Shown here in pieces: positions 8,411 to 15,015 of a stretch of 15,015 bases of DNA. The position numbers were made by a program, and so were the translations under genes. The stretch is from positions 1 to 15,015 of the forward strand of contig JBJXFX010000099.1 of NCBI GenBank assembly GCA_046152925.1, read 5' to 3'. The stretch comes from CAMAUF01 sp046152925. Lineage in GTDB: Bacteria > Chloroflexota > Dehalococcoidia > Tepidiformales > Tepidiformaceae. How positions within the stretch are numbered: position 1 is the stretch's first letter; the number at the start of each line of letters is the position of its first letter. The notes below the pieces were generated by a model. The model worked only from the letters and a program-made list of their open reading frames with translations. It searched no databases and was not told the origin of the DNA.

Positions 8411-8450
8411 TTCCGTTACTCCGACACCCCGACACTCCGACACTCCGTTA
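8411..8450 (+). repeat. Five tandem octamers, unit CTCCGNNA (cluster B)
   Basis: Five units read TTCCGTTA, CTCCGACA, CCCCGACA, CTCCGACA and CTCCGTTA, ending 5 nt before the esterase stop codon. Compared with the reverse complement of cluster A, 31 of 40 positions match, and the third unit starts CCCC in both. The variable positions are mainly the two bases before the final A. Between the clusters lie about 49 nt. A large bidirectional hairpin between convergent genes could end transcription on both strands (inference). Confidence 0.85.
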
Positions 8451-8455
8451 CTTCA

Positions 8456-9976
8456 TCAATCCGCCCAGCAGGTGAGCTCCGCGGCCATAGGTGCGTCTTC
8501 GACGCGGTAGTCGGCGCCGAGGTGCATCGTGGCTTTGCGCGCGGCGTCGAAGCGCGGCCATTCGGGCAGGCCGGCGTGGTTGGGGTCGCCGGTGCGCGCG
8601 AAGGCCGCCCAGGCGTCCATCACGTCGCCGGCGAGCTTCGCCACACCCTCGCCCGTGCCAGTGAAGAGGTCCATGCCGGGGATCGCGTAGTTCCCGAGCG
8701 CGAACGGCAGGTCGATCGCGTGGCAGGCGCCGAGCATCCCGTTGAGCATCGCCGCCTTCCAGGTGAAGAGGTAGGCGTACACCGGTGCATGCGCGGCCTG
8801 GTCCTCCGCGAGGCGCATCGCCCCGGCGCGGAATGCGCCGTCGGTCGCGACCGCGGCGTAGATCTCGGCGGGCGTGGTCGCCGCGCCGCGAGCCGTGCGG
8901 GCGGACCGGTAGGCGTCGGCGACGGCGCTGGCGCGGCCCGGCGTCCAGGCGCCGACCCAGGCCTCGAGGTCAGCCTCTTTGAGCTGCCAGAACTCCGGGT
9001 TGGCCGCGAGGAAGAGCTTCATCTCGTCCGCGGTCGTCCCGATGACGATCGGCACGCCAGCGTGGGCGCCGTCGGCGACGGTGTCGAACGGCGAGACGGG
9101 CACGACATCGCCGTCGACGATCGGCGCCCACGAGGCCGCCTCGCCGAACGACTGCGGCTTGCCGGGAGCGCCGAGCTGGGCCGTCATCGCATTTTGCTTC
9201 GCCAGCAGCTCCTCGGCTGACATCGCCTGAAGGGCTTCGAACGACGGGCTGCCCGCGGCTTCGTGGAACTGGCGGGCCATCCGGTCGCCGCGCTCCTTCG
9301 GGTAAACGATGTTCGCCGAGCCGCTCTGGAGGATCGCCTTGTGGAAGAGGCCCCGCGCCGAGGGCGCGCCGAGGATGGCCGAGATGCTGATCGAGCCCGC
9401 CGACTCGCCGAAGATCGTCACGTTGTCCGGGTCGCCGCCGAAGTTGGCGATTTCGTCGCGCACCCAGCGGAGCGCGGCGATCTGGTCGAGGATGCCCTCG
9501 TTGCCCGTGCCGGGGAACGCCTCGCCGAACAGCGACTTGCCCGGAAGGAAGCCGAACGCCCCCATCCGATAGTTGACCGTCACGACGACCACGTCGCCGC
9601 GGGCCGCGAGCGGTGCGCCTTCGTAGAGCGCCTGTGAGCCGGAGCCAACAACGAACGCGCCGCCATGGATCCAGACCATCACGGGCCGCTTGCCGCTCGT
9701 CGCGGGCGTCCAGATGTTGAGGTAGAGGCAGTCTTCGCTCATCTCGCCGGGGATGGTGGTAATCCCGATGCCAGTCGCGCCCGGGGTCACCGGCTGCATG
9801 GCGGAGGGGCCATAGGCGGCGCCATCGCGGACGCCGGCCCACGACGCTGGCGGTTGCGGAGCATTCCAGCGAAGGTCGCCGACGGGGGGCGCGGCGAACG
9901 GGATACCCTTGTAGACGGTGATGCTGCCGTTGGCAGCTCCGGAAACCTGGCCATAGGACGTGGAAACAATGCTCAT
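8456..9976 (-). CDS. Type B carboxylesterase
   Basis: A 506-aa protein of normal length for the carboxylesterase/para-nitrobenzyl esterase family, which hydrolyses carboxylic esters. E-D-C-L-Y-L-N-I-W at 81-89, the oxyanion-hole motif H-G-G-A-F at 104-108 and the nucleophile elbow F-G-E-S-A-G put the catalytic Ser at 192. Glu318 in T-A-D-E-M and His419 in C-H-A-I-D-L-P complete the triad. There is no signal peptide, so it is likely cytosolic, unlike many secreted homologues. The ATG at 9976 lacks a ribosome site; GACAAT lies 6 nt upstream, a possible leaderless -10 box. Its 3' end touches octamer cluster B and faces the HTH gene. The natural substrate is unknown. Confidence 0.93.
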   Translation of the reverse strand: MSIVSTSYGQVSGAANGSITVYKGIPFAAPPVGDLRWNAPQPPASWAGVRDGAAYGPSAMQPVTPGATGIGITTIPGEMSEDCLYLNIWTPATSGKRPVMVWIHGGAFVVGSGSQALYEGAPLAARGDVVVVTVNYRMGAFGFLPGKSLFGEAFPGTGNEGILDQIAALRWVRDEIANFGGDPDNVTIFGESAGSISISAILGAPSARGLFHKAILQSGSANIVYPKERGDRMARQFHEAAGSPSFEALQAMSAEELLAKQNAMTAQLGAPGKPQSFGEAASWAPIVDGDVVPVSPFDTVADGAHAGVPIVIGTTADEMKLFLAANPEFWQLKEADLEAWVGAWTPGRASAVADAYRSARTARGAATTPAEIYAAVATDGAFRAGAMRLAEDQAAHAPVYAYLFTWKAAMLNGMLGACHAIDLPFALGNYAIPGMDLFTGTGEGVAKLAGDVMDAWAAFARTGDPNHAGLPEWPRFDAARKATMHLGADYRVEDAPMAAELTCWAD

Positions 9977-10037
9977 GGCCGCATTGTCGCGCCGTGAGCA
10001 ACCCGCGGGCCACCGCCGCGGACGTGCCTTAACCTGC

Positions 10038-10069
10038 GCATCAATCCGTCAACGCATCAACGCATCAAC
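10038..10069 (+). repeat. Four tandem octamers, unit GCATCAAC (cluster C)
   Basis: Four consecutive units read GCATCAAT, CCGTCAAC, GCATCAAC and GCATCAAC. They lie in the 106-bp gap between the esterase start and the DUF3237-like gene stop, 13 nt past that stop on the minus strand. The period is 8 bp as in clusters A and B but the unit differs. Apart from this the gap shows only the possible esterase -10 box. Confidence 0.75.
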
Positions 10070-10082
10070 CCGCCTGCTCGCC

Positions 10083-10532
10083 CTAAGGCATCTTCTCGAT
10101 CATCTCGTTGAGGCACTGATGCACGCCGAGCACGAGGCGCAGGCTGCCGGGGTCGACGACCCCCTCCGCGATGCACATCGCGCCGTTCATCCAGGCATAC
10201 GGCTCCGCGCCCGTTTCGAAGGTGATGTGCAGCAGCTGGCCACCGCGTTCGCTGCCGTCGGCGCGCTTCGTGGTGACAGCCCGGCCCTGGAAGCGGAAGA
10301 GGACCTCAGCGCCGTCGTTCGTGAAGACGATGCCTTCGCCCTCGGGCTCCATCAGGCCGTCGCCCCGCCGCCGCGCGTGGCTCACCCAGCGGACCGTGCC
10401 GTTGAGCCGCGGCCCCTGACACGAGCCCTCGCCTTCGCCATACCCCGACCCCTCATGGCTCGCTCCGGGATTCACAAACGTGAACCGGGTGTCGTAGCCC
10501 AACTCCATCAGACAGACGTGCTGCATGCGCAT
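10083..10532 (-). CDS. DUF3237-like protein
   Basis: About 149 aa. G-P-R-L-N-G-T-V with a following R-R-G-D-G and the C-terminal F-E-T-G-A-E-P-Y-A-W-M-N resemble the DUF3237 family, a small beta-barrel-like fold of unknown function. The match is by remembered pattern, not a search. ATG at 10532 was chosen because TAGGCT ends 6 nt upstream, a leaderless pattern; GTG at 10538 and ATG at 10526 are alternatives. It diverges from the CoA-transferase gene, with ~77 bp between the two starts. No signal peptide is seen. Its stop is followed by the cluster C repeats. DUF3237 genes often lie near small-molecule catabolism genes, and the neighbours here fit, but no reaction can be assigned. Confidence 0.65.
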   Translation of the reverse strand: MRMQHVCLMELGYDTRFTFVNPGASHEGSGYGEGEGSCQGPRLNGTVRWVSHARRRGDGLMEPEGEGIVFTNDGAEVLFRFQGRAVTTKRADGSERGGQLLHITFETGAEPYAWMNGAMCIAEGVVDPGSLRLVLGVHQCLNEMIEKMP

Positions 10533-10538
10533 TGCCAC

Positions 10539-10544
10539 AGCCTA
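10539..10544 (-). promoter_or_regulatory. -10 box of the DUF3237-like gene
   Basis: TAGGCT on the minus strand ends 6 nt before the ATG at 10532, matching TANNNT. No -35 hexamer is evident. This box lies close to the opposing CoA-transferase promoter, so the two genes share a compact divergent control region. Confidence 0.35.
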
Positions 10545-10553
10545 AACCCCAAG

Positions 10554-10581
10554 GTGACACACCGCACCCCGAGGCTAGACT
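10554..10581 (+). promoter_or_regulatory. Sigma70-like promoter of the CoA-transferase fusion
   Basis: GTGACA at 10554-10559 (five of six bases of TTGACA) is followed after 16 bp by TAGACT at 10576-10581. A start near 10588 would give a ~22-nt leader holding GGGGG 6 nt before the ATG at 10610. This is the best two-part promoter in the window. Confidence 0.6.
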
Positions 10582-10609
10582 GTCGCAACTGCTGCCTCGG
10601 GGGACTGCC

Positions 10610-13003
10610 ATGGCCGGTCGGCCGCTCTCGGATGTTGTTGTCGTTGAGCTGGCGACGGGTGTCGCTGGGCCGTACTGCGGCCGGCTCTTGTCGGACCTCG
10701 GGGCTCAGGTGATCAAGGTCGAGCCCGAAGGCGGCGATTGGCTTCGTGGCGAACGCCCGCTCGCCGGCGGCGAAAGCGCGTTTTTCAATTGGCTCAACGC
10801 GGGCAAGAAGGGCGTCGTCGCGGCCGGCGCCGCTCCTGAGACGAAAGCCTTGCTCGCGCACGCGGACATCATCCTCCACTCCGAGCGCGGCCTAGCGGCA
10901 GACGCGATCGAGGCAGCGGCGGCGGCCGCGAACCCACGCGCCGTCGTGATCTCGTTGACGCCCTACGGCCGGAGCGGGCCGCGTGCGAGCTGGGAGGCGA
11001 GCGAGCTCACCGAGTGGGCGACCGGCGGCTACCACTACTTCGCCGGTGATCCCGCCCGCGAACCGATCGCTTTGCAGGGCCACCAAGCCGCCTTCCATGC
11101 GGGCCTCCACGCCGCGACGGCCGCGCTCGCCGGCCTCCGGGCGGTCCGCAACGGCCAACCCGGCCAGTGCGTCGAAATTTCGCACCAAGAGGCGGTGCTC
11201 AGCGACCACTCCTGGCTGACGACGATGTGGACGCATCAGGGCCAGGTCCAGCGGCGGACGGGCAGCCTCTACGTCCCGTGCGCGGATGGGTACATCTTCC
11301 TCTTCAACCTTGTGCCGTATCCGAACCTGTTCGCGCTGATTGAGCGCTTCGACCTGCTGGAGGACGAGTCGCTGCTCCTGCCGGCGAACTGGTGGGCGCG
11401 CTTCCCGGAGATCCTCGCGGCCTTCGCCGAGTGGGCGAAGACGCGCACGAAGCAGGAGATCTACCACGCTGGCCAAGAGCTGCGCATCGCCATGAGCCCC
11501 GTGAACACGATGGCCGATGTCGCGAACAGCCTCCAACTGGGCTCGCGCGGTTGGCACGGCAGCGTCGAAGCTGGCGGTCTGCCGTTCGCTGCGCCAGGCT
11601 TCCCCTACAAGCTCACCGGCACGCCCTGCGAAGTCGACGGCCCTGCCCCGAAGCTTGGCGAGCACACGTCAGACGTGCTGGCGCCCGGGTTTGCCTGGTC
11701 GAACGCCGCCGCCCGCGCCTCGGACTGGCCTCACGCGGGCCACGTTTCGCCCTCGGAGCGCCGCGCCGGCCCGCTTGCCGACCTGCGCGTCATCGAAGTC
11801 ACTGCGAACTGGGCAGGGCCAATTGGCGGCCGCCACCTCGCCGACCTCGGCGCAGACGTGATCAAGGTCGAGCTTGCGACCAAGCCCGCGACCCGCGGGC
11901 TCGTCGCCGTCGCCGACGACCTCTGGCCCGAGCACGACAACCGCAGCGCCTACTGCAACAAGCTCAACCGGAACAAGCGCACGATCTGCCTCGATCTCTC
12001 GAAGCCGGATGGGAAGGCCGTCTTCTTGGAGCTCGTGAAGCGCGCCGACGCGGTCATCGAAAACAACGCTGCGCGGGTGATGGGCAACCTCGGCCTCGAC
12101 TACGCGGCGCTGGCCGCGGTGAACCCCGAAATCGTGATGTGTTCGATGGCTGGCTACGGCGCGACCGGCCCGGAGCGCAACTACTCGGCCTACGGCTCAA
12201 ATATCGAGACATCGAGCGGGCTCGCGAGCTTGCTTGGTTACGGGCCGGGCGAGTACTTCGGCACTGGCACGTTCTACGCCGACCCGGTGACCGGCAACCA
12301 CGGGACGGTGGCGGTGCTCGCTGCGCTCCATGGCCGCCGCCGCTCGGGCCGTGGCCAGTGGATCGACATGTCGCTGCTCGAAGCGGTCGGCGGCTTCTTC
12401 GCCCAGCCCCTTCTTGAATACACGACCTCGGGAGTCCTCCCCGAGCCGCGCGCCAACCGCTCGCCCGACTTCGCCCCCCAGGATGTCTATCCGAGTTTCG
12501 GGAAGGACTGCTGGCTCGCGCTCACCGTCCGGGACAACCGTGATTGGGGCGCGCTCTGCGGCGTCTTCGGCCGACCGCAGTGGGCGGCGGACTCGCGCTT
12601 CGCGACCGCGGATGGGCGCCGGGCTGCGAGCGCGGAAATCGACGCCGCGATTCGGGCCTGGTCGGCCACGCTCGACCACAACCACGCTGCGGCTGCGCTC
12701 CAAGCGGCCGGAGTGCCGGCCGCCCCGGTGATGGCGAACTGGGAGATCGTGACCGACAACCATCTCAACGACCGCGACTTCTTCGTCCGCATCCGGCATC
12801 CCGAGGCGGGGACGTTCCCCTTCCCGGGTTATCCCTGGCGGTTCGAAAAGACGCCGCCACCCCCGGCCTTCCACGCGCCCCGGTTCGCCGAGCACAATCG
12901 TGACGTCTTCGCGGGCCTCCTCGGGCTGAGCGACGCGGCGATCGCCGACCTCTACGCCAAGGGCATCACGGCCGATGCCCCGGTCTACGGCGGCGGGCTG
13001 TAG
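10610..13003 (+). CDS. Two-domain fused CaiB/BaiF (family III) CoA-transferase
   Basis: A 797-aa protein, about twice the ~400 aa of a single family III CoA-transferase. Both halves carry the N-terminal signature: L-S-D-L-G-A-Q-V-I-K-V-E-P near 28-39 and L-A-D-L-G-A-D-V-I-K-V-E near 410-421. Each also has a second core motif: P-G-Q-C-V-E-I-S-H-Q-E-A-V at 184-196 and R-G-Q-W-I-D-M-S-L-L-E-A-V at 581-593. In formyl-CoA transferase the Asp of V-D-V-S forms the acyl-enzyme. Here the C-half has Asp586 and the N-half has Glu189. The family moves CoA between carboxylic acids; the acid used is unknown. I chose ATG at 10610 because it starts the domain and lies behind a promoter and a G-rich site. It is cytosolic, and a small gene follows 10 nt after its stop. 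Confidence 0.92.
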   Translation: MAGRPLSDVVVVELATGVAGPYCGRLLSDLGAQVIKVEPEGGDWLRGERPLAGGESAFFNWLNAGKKGVVAAGAAPETKALLAHADIILHSERGLAADAIEAAAAAANPRAVVISLTPYGRSGPRASWEASELTEWATGGYHYFAGDPAREPIALQGHQAAFHAGLHAATAALAGLRAVRNGQPGQCVEISHQEAVLSDHSWLTTMWTHQGQVQRRTGSLYVPCADGYIFLFNLVPYPNLFALIERFDLLEDESLLLPANWWARFPEILAAFAEWAKTRTKQEIYHAGQELRIAMSPVNTMADVANSLQLGSRGWHGSVEAGGLPFAAPGFPYKLTGTPCEVDGPAPKLGEHTSDVLAPGFAWSNAAARASDWPHAGHVSPSERRAGPLADLRVIEVTANWAGPIGGRHLADLGADVIKVELATKPATRGLVAVADDLWPEHDNRSAYCNKLNRNKRTICLDLSKPDGKAVFLELVKRADAVIENNAARVMGNLGLDYAALAAVNPEIVMCSMAGYGATGPERNYSAYGSNIETSSGLASLLGYGPGEYFGTGTFYADPVTGNHGTVAVLAALHGRRRSGRGQWIDMSLLEAVGGFFAQPLLEYTTSGVLPEPRANRSPDFAPQDVYPSFGKDCWLALTVRDNRDWGALCGVFGRPQWAADSRFATADGRRAASAEIDAAIRAWSATLDHNHAAAALQAAGVPAAPVMANWEIVTDNHLNDRDFFVRIRHPEAGTFPFPGYPWRFEKTPPPPAFHAPRFAEHNRDVFAGLLGLSDAAIADLYAKGITADAPVYGGGL

Positions 13004-13006
13004 ACT
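13001..13006 (+). promoter_or_regulatory. -10 box overlapping the CoA-transferase stop codon
   Basis: TAGACT includes the TAG stop of the upstream gene and ends 7 nt before the ATG at 13014. It is identical to the -10 box at 10576-10581. With no ribosome site before the ATG, leaderless transcription is possible. No -35 match is clear. Confidence 0.4.
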
Positions 13007-13013
13007 CGCGGCC

Positions 13014-13361
13014 ATGGAGATCCTCGTCATCGTCCCCCAGGAGATCGCCCACGACGCCGTGAGCGACCCGGCCGTCAAGGTACGCGGCTACCGCACGTTT
13101 CAGGACGTGCTCGCGGCCCTCGGCGCGCCCGCTGACGCAGTCGTCCTGCTCAGCGACCTCGTGCCAGAGACGAACCGAATGATCATTGCGGGCGCCGTGA
13201 AGCAGGGTGGCCGCCCCGTGATCGAAGTCCGCAGCGAGCGCTGGGACGGCGAGAGCGATTCGCCGCTGAGCGCGGCCTGCCGCGGCGTCATCTCGGGCTT
13301 CGGGCTCGCGGGGATCGAGGCGGCCGTCGCGCTCCTCCGGCGGGAGCGCGCGGCCGGCTAA
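13014..13361 (+). CDS. Unrecognised 115-aa protein
   Basis: The frame begins at ATG 13014 with M-E-I-L-V-I-V-P-Q and alternates predicted beta strands and helices: V-V-L-L-S-D-L-V, P-V-I-E-V-R-S and a C-terminal helix A-G-I-E-A-A-V-A-L-L-R-R. This looks like a small cytosolic alpha/beta (Rossmann- or flavodoxin-like) domain, but I see no nucleotide-binding glycine motif and cannot name a family. Codon use matches the neighbours. It follows the CoA-transferase on the same strand after 10 nt, and its stop overlaps the convergent thioredoxin-fusion gene by 4 nt. Confidence 0.65.
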   Translation: MEILVIVPQEIAHDAVSDPAVKVRGYRTFQDVLAALGAPADAVVLLSDLVPETNRMIIAGAVKQGGRPVIEVRSERWDGESDSPLSAACRGVISGFGLAGIEAAVALLRRERAAG

Positions 13362-14926
13362 TCGTCGATCTTCACCGTGGTCATGATGCTTCCCATCGGC
13401 CCGCTCACCCAGCCGCAGAGGTACGCGCCCCACTTCCCCGCTTCGCCACCCGCGACCACAAAGTAGATCGACTTCGGGTCGCGGAACTTCGAGAGCTTGG
13501 TGTCGAGGCCGATCCGCTGTGCGACATCTTGTGGGATGCCCTCGGCGCAGAATTCGTCGCGCATCAACTCACGGACGGGCTTGGCCGTCACTTCTTGGAT
13601 GCGGGCCCGGATCTGGTCCTTCGTCCAGCCGTCTTTCGCGAACGTGTCGACGTGTTCTGGGGTGACGGCGACCACGATTTCGCCGTAGTTGTAGGCCTTT
13701 GGGTGGCTGACCGGGGCGAGCGCAAGCCCGTAGCTCGTGGCCAAGGACTTCGCGTCGCGTGAAAGCTGGTCGATGATCGGAGTGGGCGCACCGCCCGCGA
13801 ACACTGTGACGGTGCTCTCTTCCCGCTGGAAGCCGCGCTCGACGTGGAGCGGCTCCCAGTTCGTGCGCTCCTCGAGTTCGGGGAAGCAGAAGGTGTACTT
13901 GCCAGGGTGGCCCATGGCGCAGCGGTCGACCTCGCCGGGCTTGCCACCGCCAACGTTGCGCACGATGAGCTGCACGGCCCGGCCGATCGTCGCGTTCGCG
14001 CGGTTTCCCTGGCCGAAAACGTTCATCTTGCCGTTCATGCCGATCCGGTTGCGGATCGGGCCGTTCACGATGATGACCGGCGTCGGAAAATGCGTCGTCG
14101 CGAGCACGCCGTGGATGTTGAACTGCTCCTGCGTGATCGCCTCCACCGCCGCAATCACCACGGGAAGGTACTCGGGCTTGCAGCCGGCCATCACGGCGTT
14201 GATCGCCGCTTTCTCCACCGTGACCGGCGCGAGGTTCGGCGCACAGATCCCGATCACCGACTGGGCGTCGCGCTTGGTACCGCCGAGCATGCGGAGCACG
14301 CGCTCTGGCGTCGGCGGGACGACAGGGAGGCCGTCGGTCAGGCCTTGGTCGAACATGAACTCAAAGATGTCATCGCTCTCGCCGACTTCGATCCGGCGGG
14401 CCCGGATCGGGCTGCCCTCGGCCTCGGCGGCCAACCGCTCCGCGATTCCCGGCTCCACCGATTTCGACCCGCAGCCCGGCCGCGAGACGGGATAAGCGTC
14501 CCAATCGACCTCGGGGGTTGGCTTGCCGGTGCGCTGGCTCAAGTCCGTGAAGAGGTCGCGCCAGTCGTCCCGGCCGAAGCCGATGAACTCGCGCAGCTTG
14601 GTCCCGACGCCATCGGTGAGGATGACCGCGGGCACCGTATCGAGGTCGTAGCGATAGGAGACCTTGAGCGCCGAGTCGTCGAGTACCGGCATGCCAGAGT
14701 TCAGCCGTGCCTCGAAGGTCGCCGGGCCTTCGTGGTCCTGCGTTATCAGCCAGGTCTCCATGACGCGGCCGAACGCCAGCCCGGCGGCGTCGATCAGCGG
14801 CGCCGAGAGGACGCAGGTGGGACAGTCCTCCTTGACGAAGACGAGCAACGTCAGCTTGCCCGTGGGGAAGACGCGGTCAATGCCGCCGGAGTCGGTCAGG
14901 GTGAAGGTCGGTGCGGTTGTGGCCAT
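13358..14926 (-). CDS. Thioredoxin-like domain fused to a large uncharacterised domain
   Basis: A 522-aa protein. Residues ~1-135 look like a thioredoxin/AhpC-TSA-type fold: L-T-L-L-V-F-V-K-E-D-C-P-T-C with Cys35 and Cys38, and a likely cis-Pro at T-V-P (97-99). A linker with G-C-G-S-K (Cys152) follows. Residues ~180-522 form a second domain with D-G-L-P-V-V-P-P-T, T-V-E-K-A-A-I-N-A-V-M-A-G-C, A-T-T-H-F-P-T-P-V-I-I-V-N-G-P and further cysteines (228, 249, 336, 347, 460, 504). I recognise this as a conserved domain pattern but cannot name its reaction. A redox role is likely for the N-terminal part. No signal peptide or membrane segment is seen. ATG at 14926 was chosen because the fold begins just after it; an upstream start at 14962 adds a non-native-looking tail. 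Confidence 0.8.
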   Translation of the reverse strand: MATTAPTFTLTDSGGIDRVFPTGKLTLLVFVKEDCPTCVLSAPLIDAAGLAFGRVMETWLITQDHEGPATFEARLNSGMPVLDDSALKVSYRYDLDTVPAVILTDGVGTKLREFIGFGRDDWRDLFTDLSQRTGKPTPEVDWDAYPVSRPGCGSKSVEPGIAERLAAEAEGSPIRARRIEVGESDDIFEFMFDQGLTDGLPVVPPTPERVLRMLGGTKRDAQSVIGICAPNLAPVTVEKAAINAVMAGCKPEYLPVVIAAVEAITQEQFNIHGVLATTHFPTPVIIVNGPIRNRIGMNGKMNVFGQGNRANATIGRAVQLIVRNVGGGKPGEVDRCAMGHPGKYTFCFPELEERTNWEPLHVERGFQREESTVTVFAGGAPTPIIDQLSRDAKSLATSYGLALAPVSHPKAYNYGEIVVAVTPEHVDTFAKDGWTKDQIRARIQEVTAKPVRELMRDEFCAEGIPQDVAQRIGLDTKLSKFRDPKSIYFVVAGGEAGKWGAYLCGWVSGPMGSIMTTVKIDD

Positions 14927-15015
14927 GTGCGGTATTAGGCATGAACGCGCGCCGCCGGGCAAGACACGCGGGTTATCGCTCCAGCGCGTTGCGAAGCGTG
15001 CAGTCTCGCAGCCGC
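14927..15015. other. Upstream flank of the thioredoxin-fusion gene
   Basis: This 89-bp edge contains TAATAC on the minus strand (14932-14937), 5 nt before the ATG at 14926, a possible leaderless -10 box. A minus-strand frame enters from the window edge and stops at 14973-14975; 13 codons are too few to call. Confidence 0.35.

Noticed and set aside
8322..8450. CRISPR array
   Set aside because: The repeats are 8 bp in direct tandem with no spacers, and no cas gene is present.
10950..12420. Plus-strand 341-codon and minus-strand 257-codon frames inside the CoA-transferase gene
   Set aside because: These are shadow frames with biased composition; the main frame carries two complete family III domains.
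13358..14926. A selenoprotein or UGSC-family reading of the GCGSK motif
   Set aside because: The motif has Cys rather than an in-frame TGA, lacks the second Cys of the UGSC signature, and no SECIS-like element was sought or seen.
14973..15015. C-terminal end of a minus-strand gene (about 13 codons ending in TAA)
   Set aside because: The stretch is too short to tell from chance and no motif can be recognised; the sequence beyond the edge is needed.

Overview
This is a GC-rich bacterial chromosome segment that looks ordinary and chromosomal over most of its length, with one insertion-sequence end and one small toxin-antitoxin-like island at the left. The organism cannot be fixed without a search. 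The GC-rich codon use, several start codons that sit 5-8 nt behind a TANNNT box with no Shine-Dalgarno sequence (leaderless pattern), a CaiB/BaiF fusion, a carboxylesterase and an epoxide hydrolase suggest a Chloroflexota lineage (Dehalococcoidia-like), with Actinomycetota as the alternative. This placement is inference.

Layout. 1-126: right end of an IS481-type element with the transposase C-terminus, ending at a CTAG target. 297-373: tRNA-Arg(UCG), minus strand, CCA encoded. 403-1623: microsomal-type (EHN) epoxide hydrolase. 1684-2546: a PIN-domain VapC-like gene preceded by two tandem, nearly identical ribbon-helix-helix antitoxin genes, each with its own palindrome over a -10 box. 2635-7063: a minus-strand operon reading VOC (glyoxalase-fold) protein -> aconitase AcnA -> NADP-isocitrate dehydrogenase, closed by a hairpin. 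The last two enzymes are consecutive steps of the TCA cycle (citrate -> isocitrate -> 2-oxoglutarate). 7064-7374: divergent intergenic region. 7375-8309: plus-strand small membrane protein followed by a MerR/excisionase-like HTH regulator. 8322-8450: two inverted clusters of octamer repeats between convergent genes. 8456-9976: type B carboxylesterase. 10038-10069: a third octamer-repeat cluster. 10083-10532: DUF3237-like protein. 10610-13003: two-domain CaiB/BaiF CoA-transferase fusion. 13014-13361: unrecognised 115-aa protein. 13358-14926: thioredoxin-like domain fused to a large, Cys-containing domain I cannot name.

How the parts work together. The clearest unit is the VOC-acn-icd operon, with a 4-base VOC/acn overlap that implies translational coupling. 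The CoA-transferase and the following small gene are on one strand 10 nt apart, although the small gene seems to have its own promoter overlapping the CoA-transferase stop codon. The epoxide hydrolase, esterase and CoA-transferase together suggest use of hydrophobic or xenobiotic carbon (inference). No CRISPR array, prophage, or complete new defence system is visible. The most notable items are the duplicated antitoxin/operator module beside a PIN protein with an altered acidic residue, the octamer repeat clusters, the CoA-transferase with a D-to-E change in its N-terminal half, and the thioredoxin fusion.
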